From contig JBGSNZ010000019.1 in the NCBI GenBank assembly GCA_041739345.1, positions 1 through 64,000 on the forward strand: a stretch of 64,000 nucleotides of DNA, read 5' to 3'. The notes below the pieces were generated by a model that did not search any database, was not told where the DNA came from, and saw only the letters and a list, made by a program, of their open reading frames with translations. A program made the translations under genes and the position numbers. Shown here piece after piece: positions 44,511-51,056 of the stretch. The stretch comes from DIGJ01 sp041739345. Lineage in GTDB: Bacteria > Bacillota > Clostridia > Lachnospirales > Lachnospiraceae. Position 1 is the stretch's first letter. Every line of letters begins with the position of its first letter.

Positions 44511-44649
44511 GTGTTTTATTTATTTTGAAGAGTTAGAAAAGGCAGTTCCAATCGAAGAAGTGGAAGAAGAAAAGAAAAGGCATATGGTTGAGGCTGGAAC
44601 TGTGAAATTTATGAAGGAGCTTAATTTGCGGGTAGTTGAGAAGAAATAG
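44494..44649 (+). CDS. 51-aa protein divergent from the recombinase
   Basis: A TTG start at 44494 follows a strong AGGGGGTGAC Shine-Dalgarno and opens 51 codons ending at TAG 44647. The product starts MKLTFQCFIYFEEL and is acidic-basic and mostly helical in appearance (EEVEEEKKRHMVEAG). I do not recognise the family. Small basic or mixed-charge proteins encoded beside large serine integrases are often recombination directionality factors, as with the 58-residue SprB of SPbeta. That makes this the leading candidate, by position only. A transcription activator or an unrelated peptide is possible. Confidence 0.5.
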   Translation: MKLTFQCFIYFEELEKAVPIEEVEEEKKRHMVEAGTVKFMKELNLRVVEKK

Positions 44650-44702
44650 TGTGCTGTATCTGATAAAAAAAGGTTTTGTATAAACCTTGTACCTAAAAAA
44701 TA

Positions 44703-44731
44703 TTGATAGTTCTCAATGGATGAATTATAAT
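44703..44731 (+). promoter_or_regulatory. promoter of the NYN-LOTUS gene
   Basis: TTGATA (44703-44708), 17 bp and perfect TATAAT (44726-44731) lie about 37 bp before the start codon. Confidence 0.7.
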
Positions 44732-44767
44732 GTAAGAAACGATTCGAATGAATAGGAGGGCTATATT

Positions 44768-45559
44768 TTGAATAAAGAAAATAAATTTGCTCTGCTGATA
44801 GACGCAGATAATATATCTCCAAAGTATATTGAAATTATTGTAAGAGAAACAGAAGCATATGGTATTGCCAGTATTAGAAGAATATATGGAGACTGGACGG
44901 ATTTATCAAAAAGTACATGGAAAAACTGCTTATTAGATAATTCCCTATCGCCAATACAGCAATACAATTATACAACAGGAAAAAATTCCTCTGACTCAGC
45001 AATGATAATAGACGCTATGGATATTTTATATGAGAATAATGTGGATGGTTTTATAATTGCGACCTCAGATAGTGATTTTACAAGACTTGCTGTTAGACTG
45101 CGGGAATCTGGTAAAAGAGTAATCGGTATGGGTGAAAGTAAAACGCCTTCTTCCTTTGTAAAAGCTTGTGAACAGTTTAAAACACTGGATGTATTATACA
45201 AAAGCGATGCGCAAAGTACAAAGGGACGCTTTTATAAAAAACCTGGGGATGAAGTGGATAATAAAGCAAATGAAGAAAAATTTGTTTTAAACAAAGATGC
45301 AGAGCCAATTACTAGTATGGAAAATATCAAGAGTACTATCATAACTTTACTGGAACAACAATCAGATGATGATGGATGGATGTTTATGGGTAATTTAGGA
45401 AATATGATTATCAAACGATACCCTGACTTTGATTGTAGAAATTATGGGTTTGTAAAATTTGGAAAAATGATAGAGTCCTTTGATGAATTACAAACCAAGC
45501 AAGAAAAATCAAGTAATGGCTTGACAAGTTTAGTATATGTTAGTTGTAAAAAAAGTTAA
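44768..45559 (+). CDS. NYN-domain ribonuclease with LOTUS/OST-HTH domain
   Basis: The N-terminal NYN (PIN-like) domain (about residues 5-150) shows the acidic metal residues expected of this nuclease fold: LIDADNIS, SSDSAMIIDAMD and IIATSDSDFTRLA. A Lys/Asn-rich linker leads to a C-terminal OST-HTH/LOTUS domain (about 190-260; LLEQQSDDDGWMFMGNLGNMI, RNYGFVKFGKMIES), an RNA-binding module. The pairing is like LabA/MARF1-type proteins, which act on RNA. AGGAGG precedes ATG 44768 (an in-frame TTG starts at the same codon). It has its own strong promoter within the element. Targets are unknown; RNA control or a defence-like role is possible. Confidence 0.88.
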   Translation: MNKENKFALLIDADNISPKYIEIIVRETEAYGIASIRRIYGDWTDLSKSTWKNCLLDNSLSPIQQYNYTTGKNSSDSAMIIDAMDILYENNVDGFIIATSDSDFTRLAVRLRESGKRVIGMGESKTPSSFVKACEQFKTLDVLYKSDAQSTKGRFYKKPGDEVDNKANEEKFVLNKDAEPITSMENIKSTIITLLEQQSDDDGWMFMGNLGNMIIKRYPDFDCRNYGFVKFGKMIESFDELQTKQEKSSNGLTSLVYVSCKKS

Positions 45560-45614
45560 CAAGTATGTAGAAAAAGTGGTCATTATTTAGGTGGGAAAAG
45601 AGTACGTTATGAAA

Positions 45615-45643
45615 AAGGGTACCGGCATACAACCGGTACCTTT
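45615..45643. terminator. bidirectional terminator between convergent element genes
   Basis: AAGGGTACCGG (45615-45625) pairs with CCGGTACCTTT (45633-45643) with one G-U pair. It separates the NYN gene from the small minus-strand gene, and the minus direction has a five-T tail. Confidence 0.7.
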
Positions 45644-45656
45644 AGTAATTTAAGTT

Positions 45657-45812
45657 TTATTCTCCGCCAGGTCCGTCTTTTCTAGGTCTTGTAGATTCAG
45701 GCAATGGCTCCACGGAAGCATTTTTTTCTTTTGAATCCTGTGGTAAGTCATCTTCTGTTATATCAACATCTTCATATATATTTCCGAAATTGTATTTTTC
45801 CTTTTTATCCAT
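45657..45812 (-). CDS. acidic 51-aa protein near the element's right end
   Basis: From the ATG at 45812 (minus strand), with AAGGATGTG as ribosome site, 51 codons encode an acidic peptide (MDKKEKYNFGNIYEDVDITEDDL) ending in a Pro/Gly-rich tail (STRPRKDGPGGE). The 18 codons further upstream have no RBS. There is no Cys, no signal peptide and no recognised family. The tail could be a processing or interaction motif, but nothing nearby encodes a modifying enzyme. It is the last gene before the attR-side repeat. Confidence 0.5.
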   Translation of the reverse strand: MDKKEKYNFGNIYEDVDITEDDLPQDSKEKNASVEPLPESTRPRKDGPGGE

Positions 45813-45905
45813 GTTTTCACATCCTTTCCTAATTATAGGATGGAAAGAAAAATAAAAATTATACAAATTAATTGAATAAAAATAAAATAATCAAAGTAGA
45901 TACGC

Positions 45906-45930
45906 TATTACCACTTAGTTGACCCAATGG
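45906..45930 (+). repeat. attR-side site with core repeat
   Basis: TATTACCA (45906-45913), seven bases and core TGACCCAATGG (45920-45930). The arm is the reverse complement of TGGTAATA at 36004-36011. Joining the element ends places the two arms symmetrically around T-G, the first two bases of the core. Confidence 0.75.
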
Positions 45931-46305
45931 GGTTCTAAATATTTGGCAGATGACGGCTACACGGCAAGCGAGATCATTAAATATTATTATGGTAGCGATA
46001 TGTATATTAACAGTACAAATGAGGTTGCAGGTGTTCCGTCCTCCTGGCCGGGTTTCAATTTATCGCAAGGTATGACAAGTCCTAAGATTAAGCAGATGCA
46101 AGCTCAGCTTAATGTGATTTCAAATGGTTATCCATTGATTCCAAAGGTTTCAGAAGACGGCGTATTTGGACCAGGAACGGAGAATGCAGTTAAGATATTT
46201 CAGGATACGTTTGGACTTCCAAGTAATGGAATCGTAGACTTCCCAACCTGGTACAAGATTTCAGAAATCTATGTTGCAGTTAGCCGAATCGCAGAACTTA
46301 GATAG
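45919..46305 (+). CDS. sleC: SleC-like protein, 3' part (peptidoglycan-binding domain)
   Basis: The coding part continuing from the left half begins at 45931. It encodes the rest of the central domain (GSKYLADDGYTASEIIKYYYG) and a C-terminal peptidoglycan-binding domain (KIKQMQAQLNVISNGYPLIP, EDGVFGPGTENAVKIFQ, GIVDFPTWYKISE). These are the expected C-terminus of SleC. There is no RBS at the TTG 45919 that opens the frame, so on its own this half is unlikely to be translated. It makes sense only after excision of the element joins it to codon 299 upstream. A terminator follows. Confidence 0.88.
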   Translation: MTQWGSKYLADDGYTASEIIKYYYGSDMYINSTNEVAGVPSSWPGFNLSQGMTSPKIKQMQAQLNVISNGYPLIPKVSEDGVFGPGTENAVKIFQDTFGLPSNGIVDFPTWYKISEIYVAVSRIAELR

Positions 46306-46316
46306 CATTGTTTATG

Positions 46317-46349
46317 AAAGGTATCCATTGAAAAACTGGATACCTTTTT
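46317..46349 (+). terminator. terminator after the sleC-like gene
   Basis: AAAGGTATCCA (46317-46327) pairs perfectly with TGGATACCTTT (46337-46347), then T. Confidence 0.88.
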
Positions 46350-46399
46350 GTATAATGTGTAAGTGTGGTTATATAAGCTACAAAAGAAAGGGCAGTAAA

Positions 46400-47176
46400 A
46401 TGTCAGAGAGTCAAAAAATATTGAATATTGCCATTTTAGCAGGTGAGTTACTACTAAAAAATGGGGCTGAAATCTTTCGAGTGCAGGAAACAGTTACCCG
46501 AATTATGGAGACGTTTGGAATTACAGAATATAATGTATACGTTATTTCGAATGGAATATTTGCCACGATAAATGAAAATAAAGAAGACTTTTATAGTTCG
46601 GTGCGTCATGTGCCATTAGGTGGAGTAAATCTAGGGAAAATAGCAATGTTAAATCAAATTTCAAGAGAAATTTGTGAAGGAAGCTGTTCCATAGAACAGG
46701 CAAATGAACGATTAGAAAAATGCAAAGAACCAGAGCAGATGAATCCTAAATTACTAATCGCTGCTTGTGGAATGGGTAGCGCCTGCTTTTGCTATCTATT
46801 TGGTGGAAAGGTAACGGATAGTATCGTTGCGTTTTTATTTGGCCTTATTTTACAAGTGTTTTTAAACATGGCGATAAAAAAGAAGATGTCAAAATTTATA
46901 ACAAGTATTATCGGAAGCGCAATTGTAACATTTGGAAGTGCAACCATAGTAAGAATTTTTCCAATGATAACATTTGACAGTGTAGTAATCGGCTCGATTA
47001 TTCCATTAGTGCCAGGAGTGGTGTTTACAACATCAATACGAGAATTCTTTAATGGTGATTATTTATCTGGTGAAATTCATTTAGTTGATGCAGTTTTAAC
47101 AGCTGTTTGTATTGCAGTTGGTGTAGGTGCCGGAATTCAGATATTTCAGATGCTAATGGGAGGCATACATATATGA
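46400..47176 (+). CDS. threonine/serine exporter, ThrE N-terminal part (DUF1212)
   Basis: From ATG 46400 the product is 258 residues. A cytosolic domain (LLLKNGAEIFRVQETVTRIMETFG, then ISNGIFATI) precedes about five transmembrane helices, including IPLVPGVVFTTSIREFFNGDYLSG. This is the ThrE/DUF1212 subunit of split amino-acid exporters; its partner follows with a 4-bp overlap. AAAGGG is the RBS. The 43 upstream codons overlap the terminator and are excluded. Confidence 0.88.
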   Translation: MSESQKILNIAILAGELLLKNGAEIFRVQETVTRIMETFGITEYNVYVISNGIFATINENKEDFYSSVRHVPLGGVNLGKIAMLNQISREICEGSCSIEQANERLEKCKEPEQMNPKLLIAACGMGSACFCYLFGGKVTDSIVAFLFGLILQVFLNMAIKKKMSKFITSIIGSAIVTFGSATIVRIFPMITFDSVVIGSIIPLVPGVVFTTSIREFFNGDYLSGEIHLVDAVLTAVCIAVGVGAGIQIFQMLMGGIHI

Positions 47177-47649
47177 TACTCTTTCAAAGTTTGATTCAGA
47201 TTATTGTTGCAATGCTAGCAACGCTTTCCTTTGCAATTTTGTTTTTTGCACCAAAAGAACAGTATTTATCCTGTGCAATAACGGGTGCCTTTGGATGGAT
47301 AACCTATTATTTACTTTCTAGACATGGAGTGAATATCGCAGTGGCATCACTCATTGCAACATTCGCTTTGACAATATTATCAAGGTGTTTGTCTGTAATT
47401 CGCAAAATACCTGCAACGATATTTTTAGTAACCGGTATCTTTCCACTAGTACCGGGTGCAGGAATTTATTATACTGCATATTACCTGATTACAAAGGATA
47501 TAACTATGGCGTCCGTGAAAGGCGTGGAGACATTTTTAGTTGCTGGAGCCATTGTGCTTGGAATTATATTTGGGTTTGCACTTCCACAGGGTTTATTTCA
47601 TATTTGTGGTAAAAAAGGTGATCCAGATAAAAAAAAGAATAGTTTATGA
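47173..47649 (+). CDS. threonine/serine exporter, ThrE C-terminal part (DUF3815)
   Basis: From ATG 47173 the product is 158 residues with about five helices. The segment GIFPLVPGAGIYYTAYYLI mirrors the PLVPG motif of its partner, and the protein matches the second half of ThrE (DUF3815). The start overlaps the preceding stop (ATGA) and GGGAGG is correctly placed. The two subunits form one export system; the substrate is inferred from family only. Confidence 0.88.
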   Translation: MILFQSLIQIIVAMLATLSFAILFFAPKEQYLSCAITGAFGWITYYLLSRHGVNIAVASLIATFALTILSRCLSVIRKIPATIFLVTGIFPLVPGAGIYYTAYYLITKDITMASVKGVETFLVAGAIVLGIIFGFALPQGLFHICGKKGDPDKKKNSL

Positions 47650-47684
47650 TATATAAATAAAACAAGGAAAGAAAGGGATTAATA

Positions 47685-48713
47685 ATGACGGAAATGGAAT
47701 ATATCTTAGAAGAAGCAAAAAAAATATTGGAAATAGATAGCCCATCCGGTTACACAAAAAATGCAGCAGACTATGTCATGAATGCATATGAAAAACTTGG
47801 ATATAAGCCGATTCTTACTACCAAAGGTGGAGTAGTGGTTGAGATTGGTGGGAAAGATGCAGATAATGCTGTGTTTTTAGAAGCGCACATTGACACACTT
47901 GGAGCTATGGTTACCGAAATAAAAGGAAATGGAAGACTTAAATTATCACCAATTGGGGGTATGAATGCAAATAATGCAGAAGCTGAAAACTGTCGTATTA
48001 TCACAAAATTTGATGGAGTTTTTGAAGGAACGTTCCAATTAGAGGATGCATCCATTCATGTAAATGGTGACTATGACAAGACAAGTCGTGCCTACAAAGA
48101 AATGGAAGTCGTAATTGATGAGTTGGTAAAAACAAAAGAGGAGACCGAGGCACTTGGTATCATGGCAGGTGATTTTGTATGTTTTGACCCAAGAACAACA
48201 ATTACGAAGAGTGGTTTTATTAAGAGTCGTTTTCTAGATGACAAGTTGAGCGTAGGCATTTTGCTTGGATATGCTAAATACTTAAAAGAAGAAAATATAA
48301 CACCAGCACGTAAGATTTATCAGCATATTACTGTTTATGAAGAAGTTGGGCATGGAGGAGCTGCTTCCATTCCAAGTGGTGTGACCGAAGTTATCTCCGT
48401 AGATATGGGTTGTGTTGGGAAAGGACTTACCTGTGATGAAACAAAAGTTTCTATTTGTGCAAAGGATAGTCGAGGACCCTATAGTTATGACGTAGTCACA
48501 GGACTTATCAAAGCTGCAAAAGATAAAGAACTTGATTTTGCTGTGGATGTATATCCACATTATGGTTCGGATGCAGATGTTGCATTGATTTCTGGACATG
48601 ATGTAAAACATGGACTGATAGGACCTGGAGTATATGCATCTCATGGATATGAGAGAAGTCATGTGGATGGAGTAAAAAACACAATGGAATTATTAAAAGC
48701 CTATTTAGGATAA
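47685..48713 (+). CDS. M42-family aminopeptidase
   Basis: The 342-residue metallopeptidase has the M42 dinuclear metal ligands: His in EAHIDTLG (about 68), Asp in RFLDDK (about 183), the Glu pair in YEEVGHGG (about 222), Asp in SVDMG and His in ASHGYERSH. It removes N-terminal residues from peptides in the cytosol. GGAAAG precedes the start. A 70-residue protein gene follows 15 bp later. Confidence 0.93.
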   Translation: MTEMEYILEEAKKILEIDSPSGYTKNAADYVMNAYEKLGYKPILTTKGGVVVEIGGKDADNAVFLEAHIDTLGAMVTEIKGNGRLKLSPIGGMNANNAEAENCRIITKFDGVFEGTFQLEDASIHVNGDYDKTSRAYKEMEVVIDELVKTKEETEALGIMAGDFVCFDPRTTITKSGFIKSRFLDDKLSVGILLGYAKYLKEENITPARKIYQHITVYEEVGHGGAASIPSGVTEVISVDMGCVGKGLTCDETKVSICAKDSRGPYSYDVVTGLIKAAKDKELDFAVDVYPHYGSDADVALISGHDVKHGLIGPGVYASHGYERSHVDGVKNTMELLKAYLG

Positions 48714-48728
48714 AAAGGAGAAAATTAA

Positions 48729-48941
48729 ATGAAGATTGAATTTACAACCGTAGAAATTGAAGTAATGAAAAAAGCAGGTATTGCATTTGATGTAACAAAA
48801 AGTCTGGATAATGAGGCAGTTTTAGAAATTGATGATTTAGTTAGTGAATATTTAATCTATGAAGGTATTGATGAAGATGAAACAGTCAATAATGAAGGAA
48901 AAATATGCGAACAAATTTTAGAAAAATTGTCAGAGGAATAG
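48729..48941 (+). CDS. small acidic protein of unknown function
   Basis: The 70-residue acidic protein is largely helical in appearance (EVMKKAGIAFDVTKSLDNEAV, then DDLVSEYLIYEGIDEDE). It lies 15 bp after the M42 peptidase gene with AAAAGGAG as RBS and is therefore co-transcribed. I recognise no family or motif. Confidence 0.65.
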   Translation: MKIEFTTVEIEVMKKAGIAFDVTKSLDNEAVLEIDDLVSEYLIYEGIDEDETVNNEGKICEQILEKLSEE

Positions 48942-48990
48942 AAATAATTAATCAATAATTAAATTTGTTTATACTTTTTTTATAAATAGA

Positions 48991-49019
48991 TTGACAAACA
49001 AATATTGATGGAATATAAT
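48991..49019 (+). promoter_or_regulatory. perfect consensus sigma-A promoter of the leader RNA
   Basis: TTGACA (48991-48996), 17 bp and TATAAT (49014-49019) match the consensus exactly. Transcription should start near 49026 and run into the leader peptide and terminator before the ABC exporter genes. Confidence 0.85.
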
Positions 49020-49078
49020 GGCAAAAGTGATTGACTTATAAGGTCATCCAAAAAACAAAGAAAGAGAGGTAATTAAAA

Positions 49079-49162
49079 ATGATTAACGCAGGAAGATACT
49101 TTAAGAATGAAAATAACAATTTAATAATTGGCACATGTAAGATTACCTCAATAACGTTATAG
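49079..49162 (+). CDS. 27-aa leader peptide
   Basis: ATG 49079 follows GAGAGG at a suitable distance. It encodes 27 residues (starting MINAGRYFKNEN, ending KITSITL), with TAG at 49160. It is too short for a structural protein and lies between a perfect promoter and an intrinsic terminator ahead of a drug-exporter-like operon. The likely role is in sensing ribosome stalling, not a function of the peptide itself. A small secreted or toxic peptide is an alternative, but there is no hydrophobic signal. Confidence 0.55.
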   Translation: MINAGRYFKNENNNLIIGTCKITSITL

Positions 49163-49209
49163 AAGAACGAATTATTTATCGATGCAATGGATTAAATAAG
49201 TAAGTTTTG

Positions 49210-49240
49210 AAACCGTGGTATATCTTGCCACGGTTTTTTT
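49210..49240 (+). terminator. leader terminator
   Basis: AAACCGTGG (49210-49218) pairs perfectly with CCACGGTTT (49228-49236) across a 9-nt loop, then T to 49240. Confidence 0.88.
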
Positions 49241-49307
49241 GCATATTTTTTTATAAATCGTGGAGCTACGGGACGTTTTGAGGGGATAACAGAAGGGAGA
49301 GGAAGAC

Positions 49308-51056
49308 TTGAAGAAAATTAGCAGCTATATACTAAAACATTGGTATGCCTATGCAATTGCAATTGTTGCAATGATTATTGCAGTTGTACTTGATATGCTA
49401 TATCCGGTTATTAGTGAGCATTTAGTAGATGACGTTATTTTAGATGGTAAAATAGCATTATTGAAGAATTTACTACTTGCTATCTTGCTTATAGGAATTG
49501 GAAGGGCAATATTTGGATATTTGAAGGAGTATATCTTTGATGTAATCAGTGCGAAGGTTGGAAGGGAAATGAGGTATGACTTATTTTGTCATATTCAAGG
49601 ATTGCCAACATCGTATTTTGATAATACCAATACCGGAGAATTAATGGCACGTTTGAAAGAAGATATTGATAACATATGGAGTGCACTGGGATTTGTTGGA
49701 ATGCTTATTATTGAGGTAATCATTCATGTCTCAATCGTTTTATTTTGTATGTTTCGGTTAAGTCCGAAATTATCAATAATACCTTGTATAGCAATGCCAA
49801 TCATCGGAATATTTGCTATCATCATGGAAAAAAAGCTTAATAAAATCTATGAAGAAATCAGTGAAGAAAATGCAGTATTAAATACAATTGCAGAGGAAAA
49901 TTTAGCAGGAGTAAGAACCGTAAAGGCGTTTGCAAAAGAAAAACATGAGATTAAGAAATTTATGCAGCATAATAGCCGCTACTATGATTTAAACATAAAA
50001 CAATCAAAAGTATTGGTGAAATATCAGCCATTTTTTCAGTTTGTTACAAAGCTGCTACCCTTTACGGTAGTAATCCTTGGCGGTATCCTCGTTATGAATG
50101 GAGAAATAACACTTGGAGTTTTAGTTGCCTTTACGGAATACTCAAGAAATATTGTTTGGCCCATGGAGATGATTGGTTGGCTTGCAAATGATTTTTCATC
50201 AGCAGTTGCATCCCTGAAAAAGATTAAAAAGATTTATGGTGAGAAATCTTTGGTAAAAGAAGTGGAAAATCCAAGGATTTTGGAAAAAGTAAATGGTGAT
50301 ATAACTTTTGAAAATGTATCATTAACGTTGGAAAATACAAAGATTTTGGATGGTATCAGTTTTCATTTACCAGCTGGGGAGACCATAGGCATTATGGGAG
50401 CAACTGGTGCCGGCAAGTCCTCCATCATCCATCTGATGCAGCGATTCTATGATGTTGATGAGCCAACTGGAGATAATAAATTGGGCTGTATTAAATTGGA
50501 TGGCATTGATATCAGGCAGATGTCTTTAAAACAGGTAAGAGAAAGTGCATCCATTGTAATGCAAGATGTATTCTTATTTTCTGATACAATTAAAGAAAAT
50601 ATCAAGATGGGAAAACGTGAGCTTATAACAGAAGATGGCATTTTGCATGCAGCGCAGTTTGCGCAAGCAAGAGAGTTTATTGAAGGAATGGAAGATCGTT
50701 ATGATACCATTATTGGTGAGAGAGGTGTAGGCTTGTCTGGTGGGCAAAAGCAACGAATTAGTATTGCAAGAGCAGTCGCAAAAAAAGCACCGATTCTTGT
50801 ATTAGATGATTCTACTTCTGCACTTGATATGGAAACTGAACTCATGATTCAAAAGGAATTAAATGAATTAAAAGATGTAACAAAGGTGATTATAGCACAC
50901 CGTATTTCGGCAGTCCGTCATGCGAATGAGATTCTATTTTTGGAGAATGGGAGAATAGCAGAACGAGGTACTCATGAATTCCTTTTAAAGAAAAAAGGAC
51001 TGTATTTTGAGACCTACATGGCGCAGTACGGTGAGTTTTTGGAGGTGAATGCATAA
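49308..51056 (+). CDS. heterodimeric ABC exporter, degenerate-site subunit (BmrC-like)
   Basis: The 582-residue half-transporter has six N-terminal helices (to about 300) and an ATPase domain with Walker A GATGAGKSS (about 364-372), signature LSGGQKQR and Walker B ILVLDDSTSALD. Asp replaces the catalytic Glu after Walker B, the hallmark of the inactive site in asymmetric exporters such as BmrC. It starts at TTG 49308 with GGGAGAGG. Its stop overlaps the partner's start by one base. It is predicted to export drugs or lipid-like compounds together with the next gene. Confidence 0.9.
   Translation: MKKISSYILKHWYAYAIAIVAMIIAVVLDMLYPVISEHLVDDVILDGKIALLKNLLLAILLIGIGRAIFGYLKEYIFDVISAKVGREMRYDLFCHIQGLPTSYFDNTNTGELMARLKEDIDNIWSALGFVGMLIIEVIIHVSIVLFCMFRLSPKLSIIPCIAMPIIGIFAIIMEKKLNKIYEEISEENAVLNTIAEENLAGVRTVKAFAKEKHEIKKFMQHNSRYYDLNIKQSKVLVKYQPFFQFVTKLLPFTVVILGGILVMNGEITLGVLVAFTEYSRNIVWPMEMIGWLANDFSSAVASLKKIKKIYGEKSLVKEVENPRILEKVNGDITFENVSLTLENTKILDGISFHLPAGETIGIMGATGAGKSSIIHLMQRFYDVDEPTGDNKLGCIKLDGIDIRQMSLKQVRESASIVMQDVFLFSDTIKENIKMGKRELITEDGILHAAQFAQAREFIEGMEDRYDTIIGERGVGLSGGQKQRISIARAVAKKAPILVLDDSTSALDMETELMIQKELNELKDVTKVIIAHRISAVRHANEILFLENGRIAERGTHEFLLKKKGLYFETYMAQYGEFLEVNA

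Larger units (their letters stand above)
35996..45930. mobile_element. 9.9-kb serine-recombinase element splitting the sleC-like gene
   Basis: Identical TGACCCAATGG copies lie at 35996-36006 and 45920-45930, giving a unit of 9,924 bp. Removing one unit joins the two sleC-like parts in one frame of 423 codons with no stop or lost residue. Inside are a large serine recombinase, a FIST/kinase/REC/HDOD signalling cassette, a GNAT, a NYN-LOTUS protein and two 51-aa genes. Next to the cores are TGGTAATA (36004-36011) and TATTACCA (45906-45913), which on circularisation form a perfect inverted repeat with 7 bp on each side of the centre, an attP-like site. No phage structural or conjugation genes are seen. 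Confidence 0.9.
49026..49240 (+). ncRNA. attenuator leader of the ABC exporter operon
   Basis: The 366-bp gap before the exporter genes holds a consensus promoter, a 27-codon ORF, long-range pairing GAGGTAAT (49066-49073) with ATTACCTC (49142-49149), and an intrinsic terminator (49210-49240). The pairing hides the ORF's own Shine-Dalgarno and encloses the ORF, so ribosome movement would change the fold. This is the layout of ribosome-mediated transcription attenuation, as in Bacillus bmrB-bmrCD. Confidence 0.55.

Noticed and set aside
35110..46305. Split sleC-like gene treated as a simple frameshift or sequencing error
   Set aside because: The halves are 9.9 kb apart with a direct repeat and a recombinase between, and they join without any lost base.
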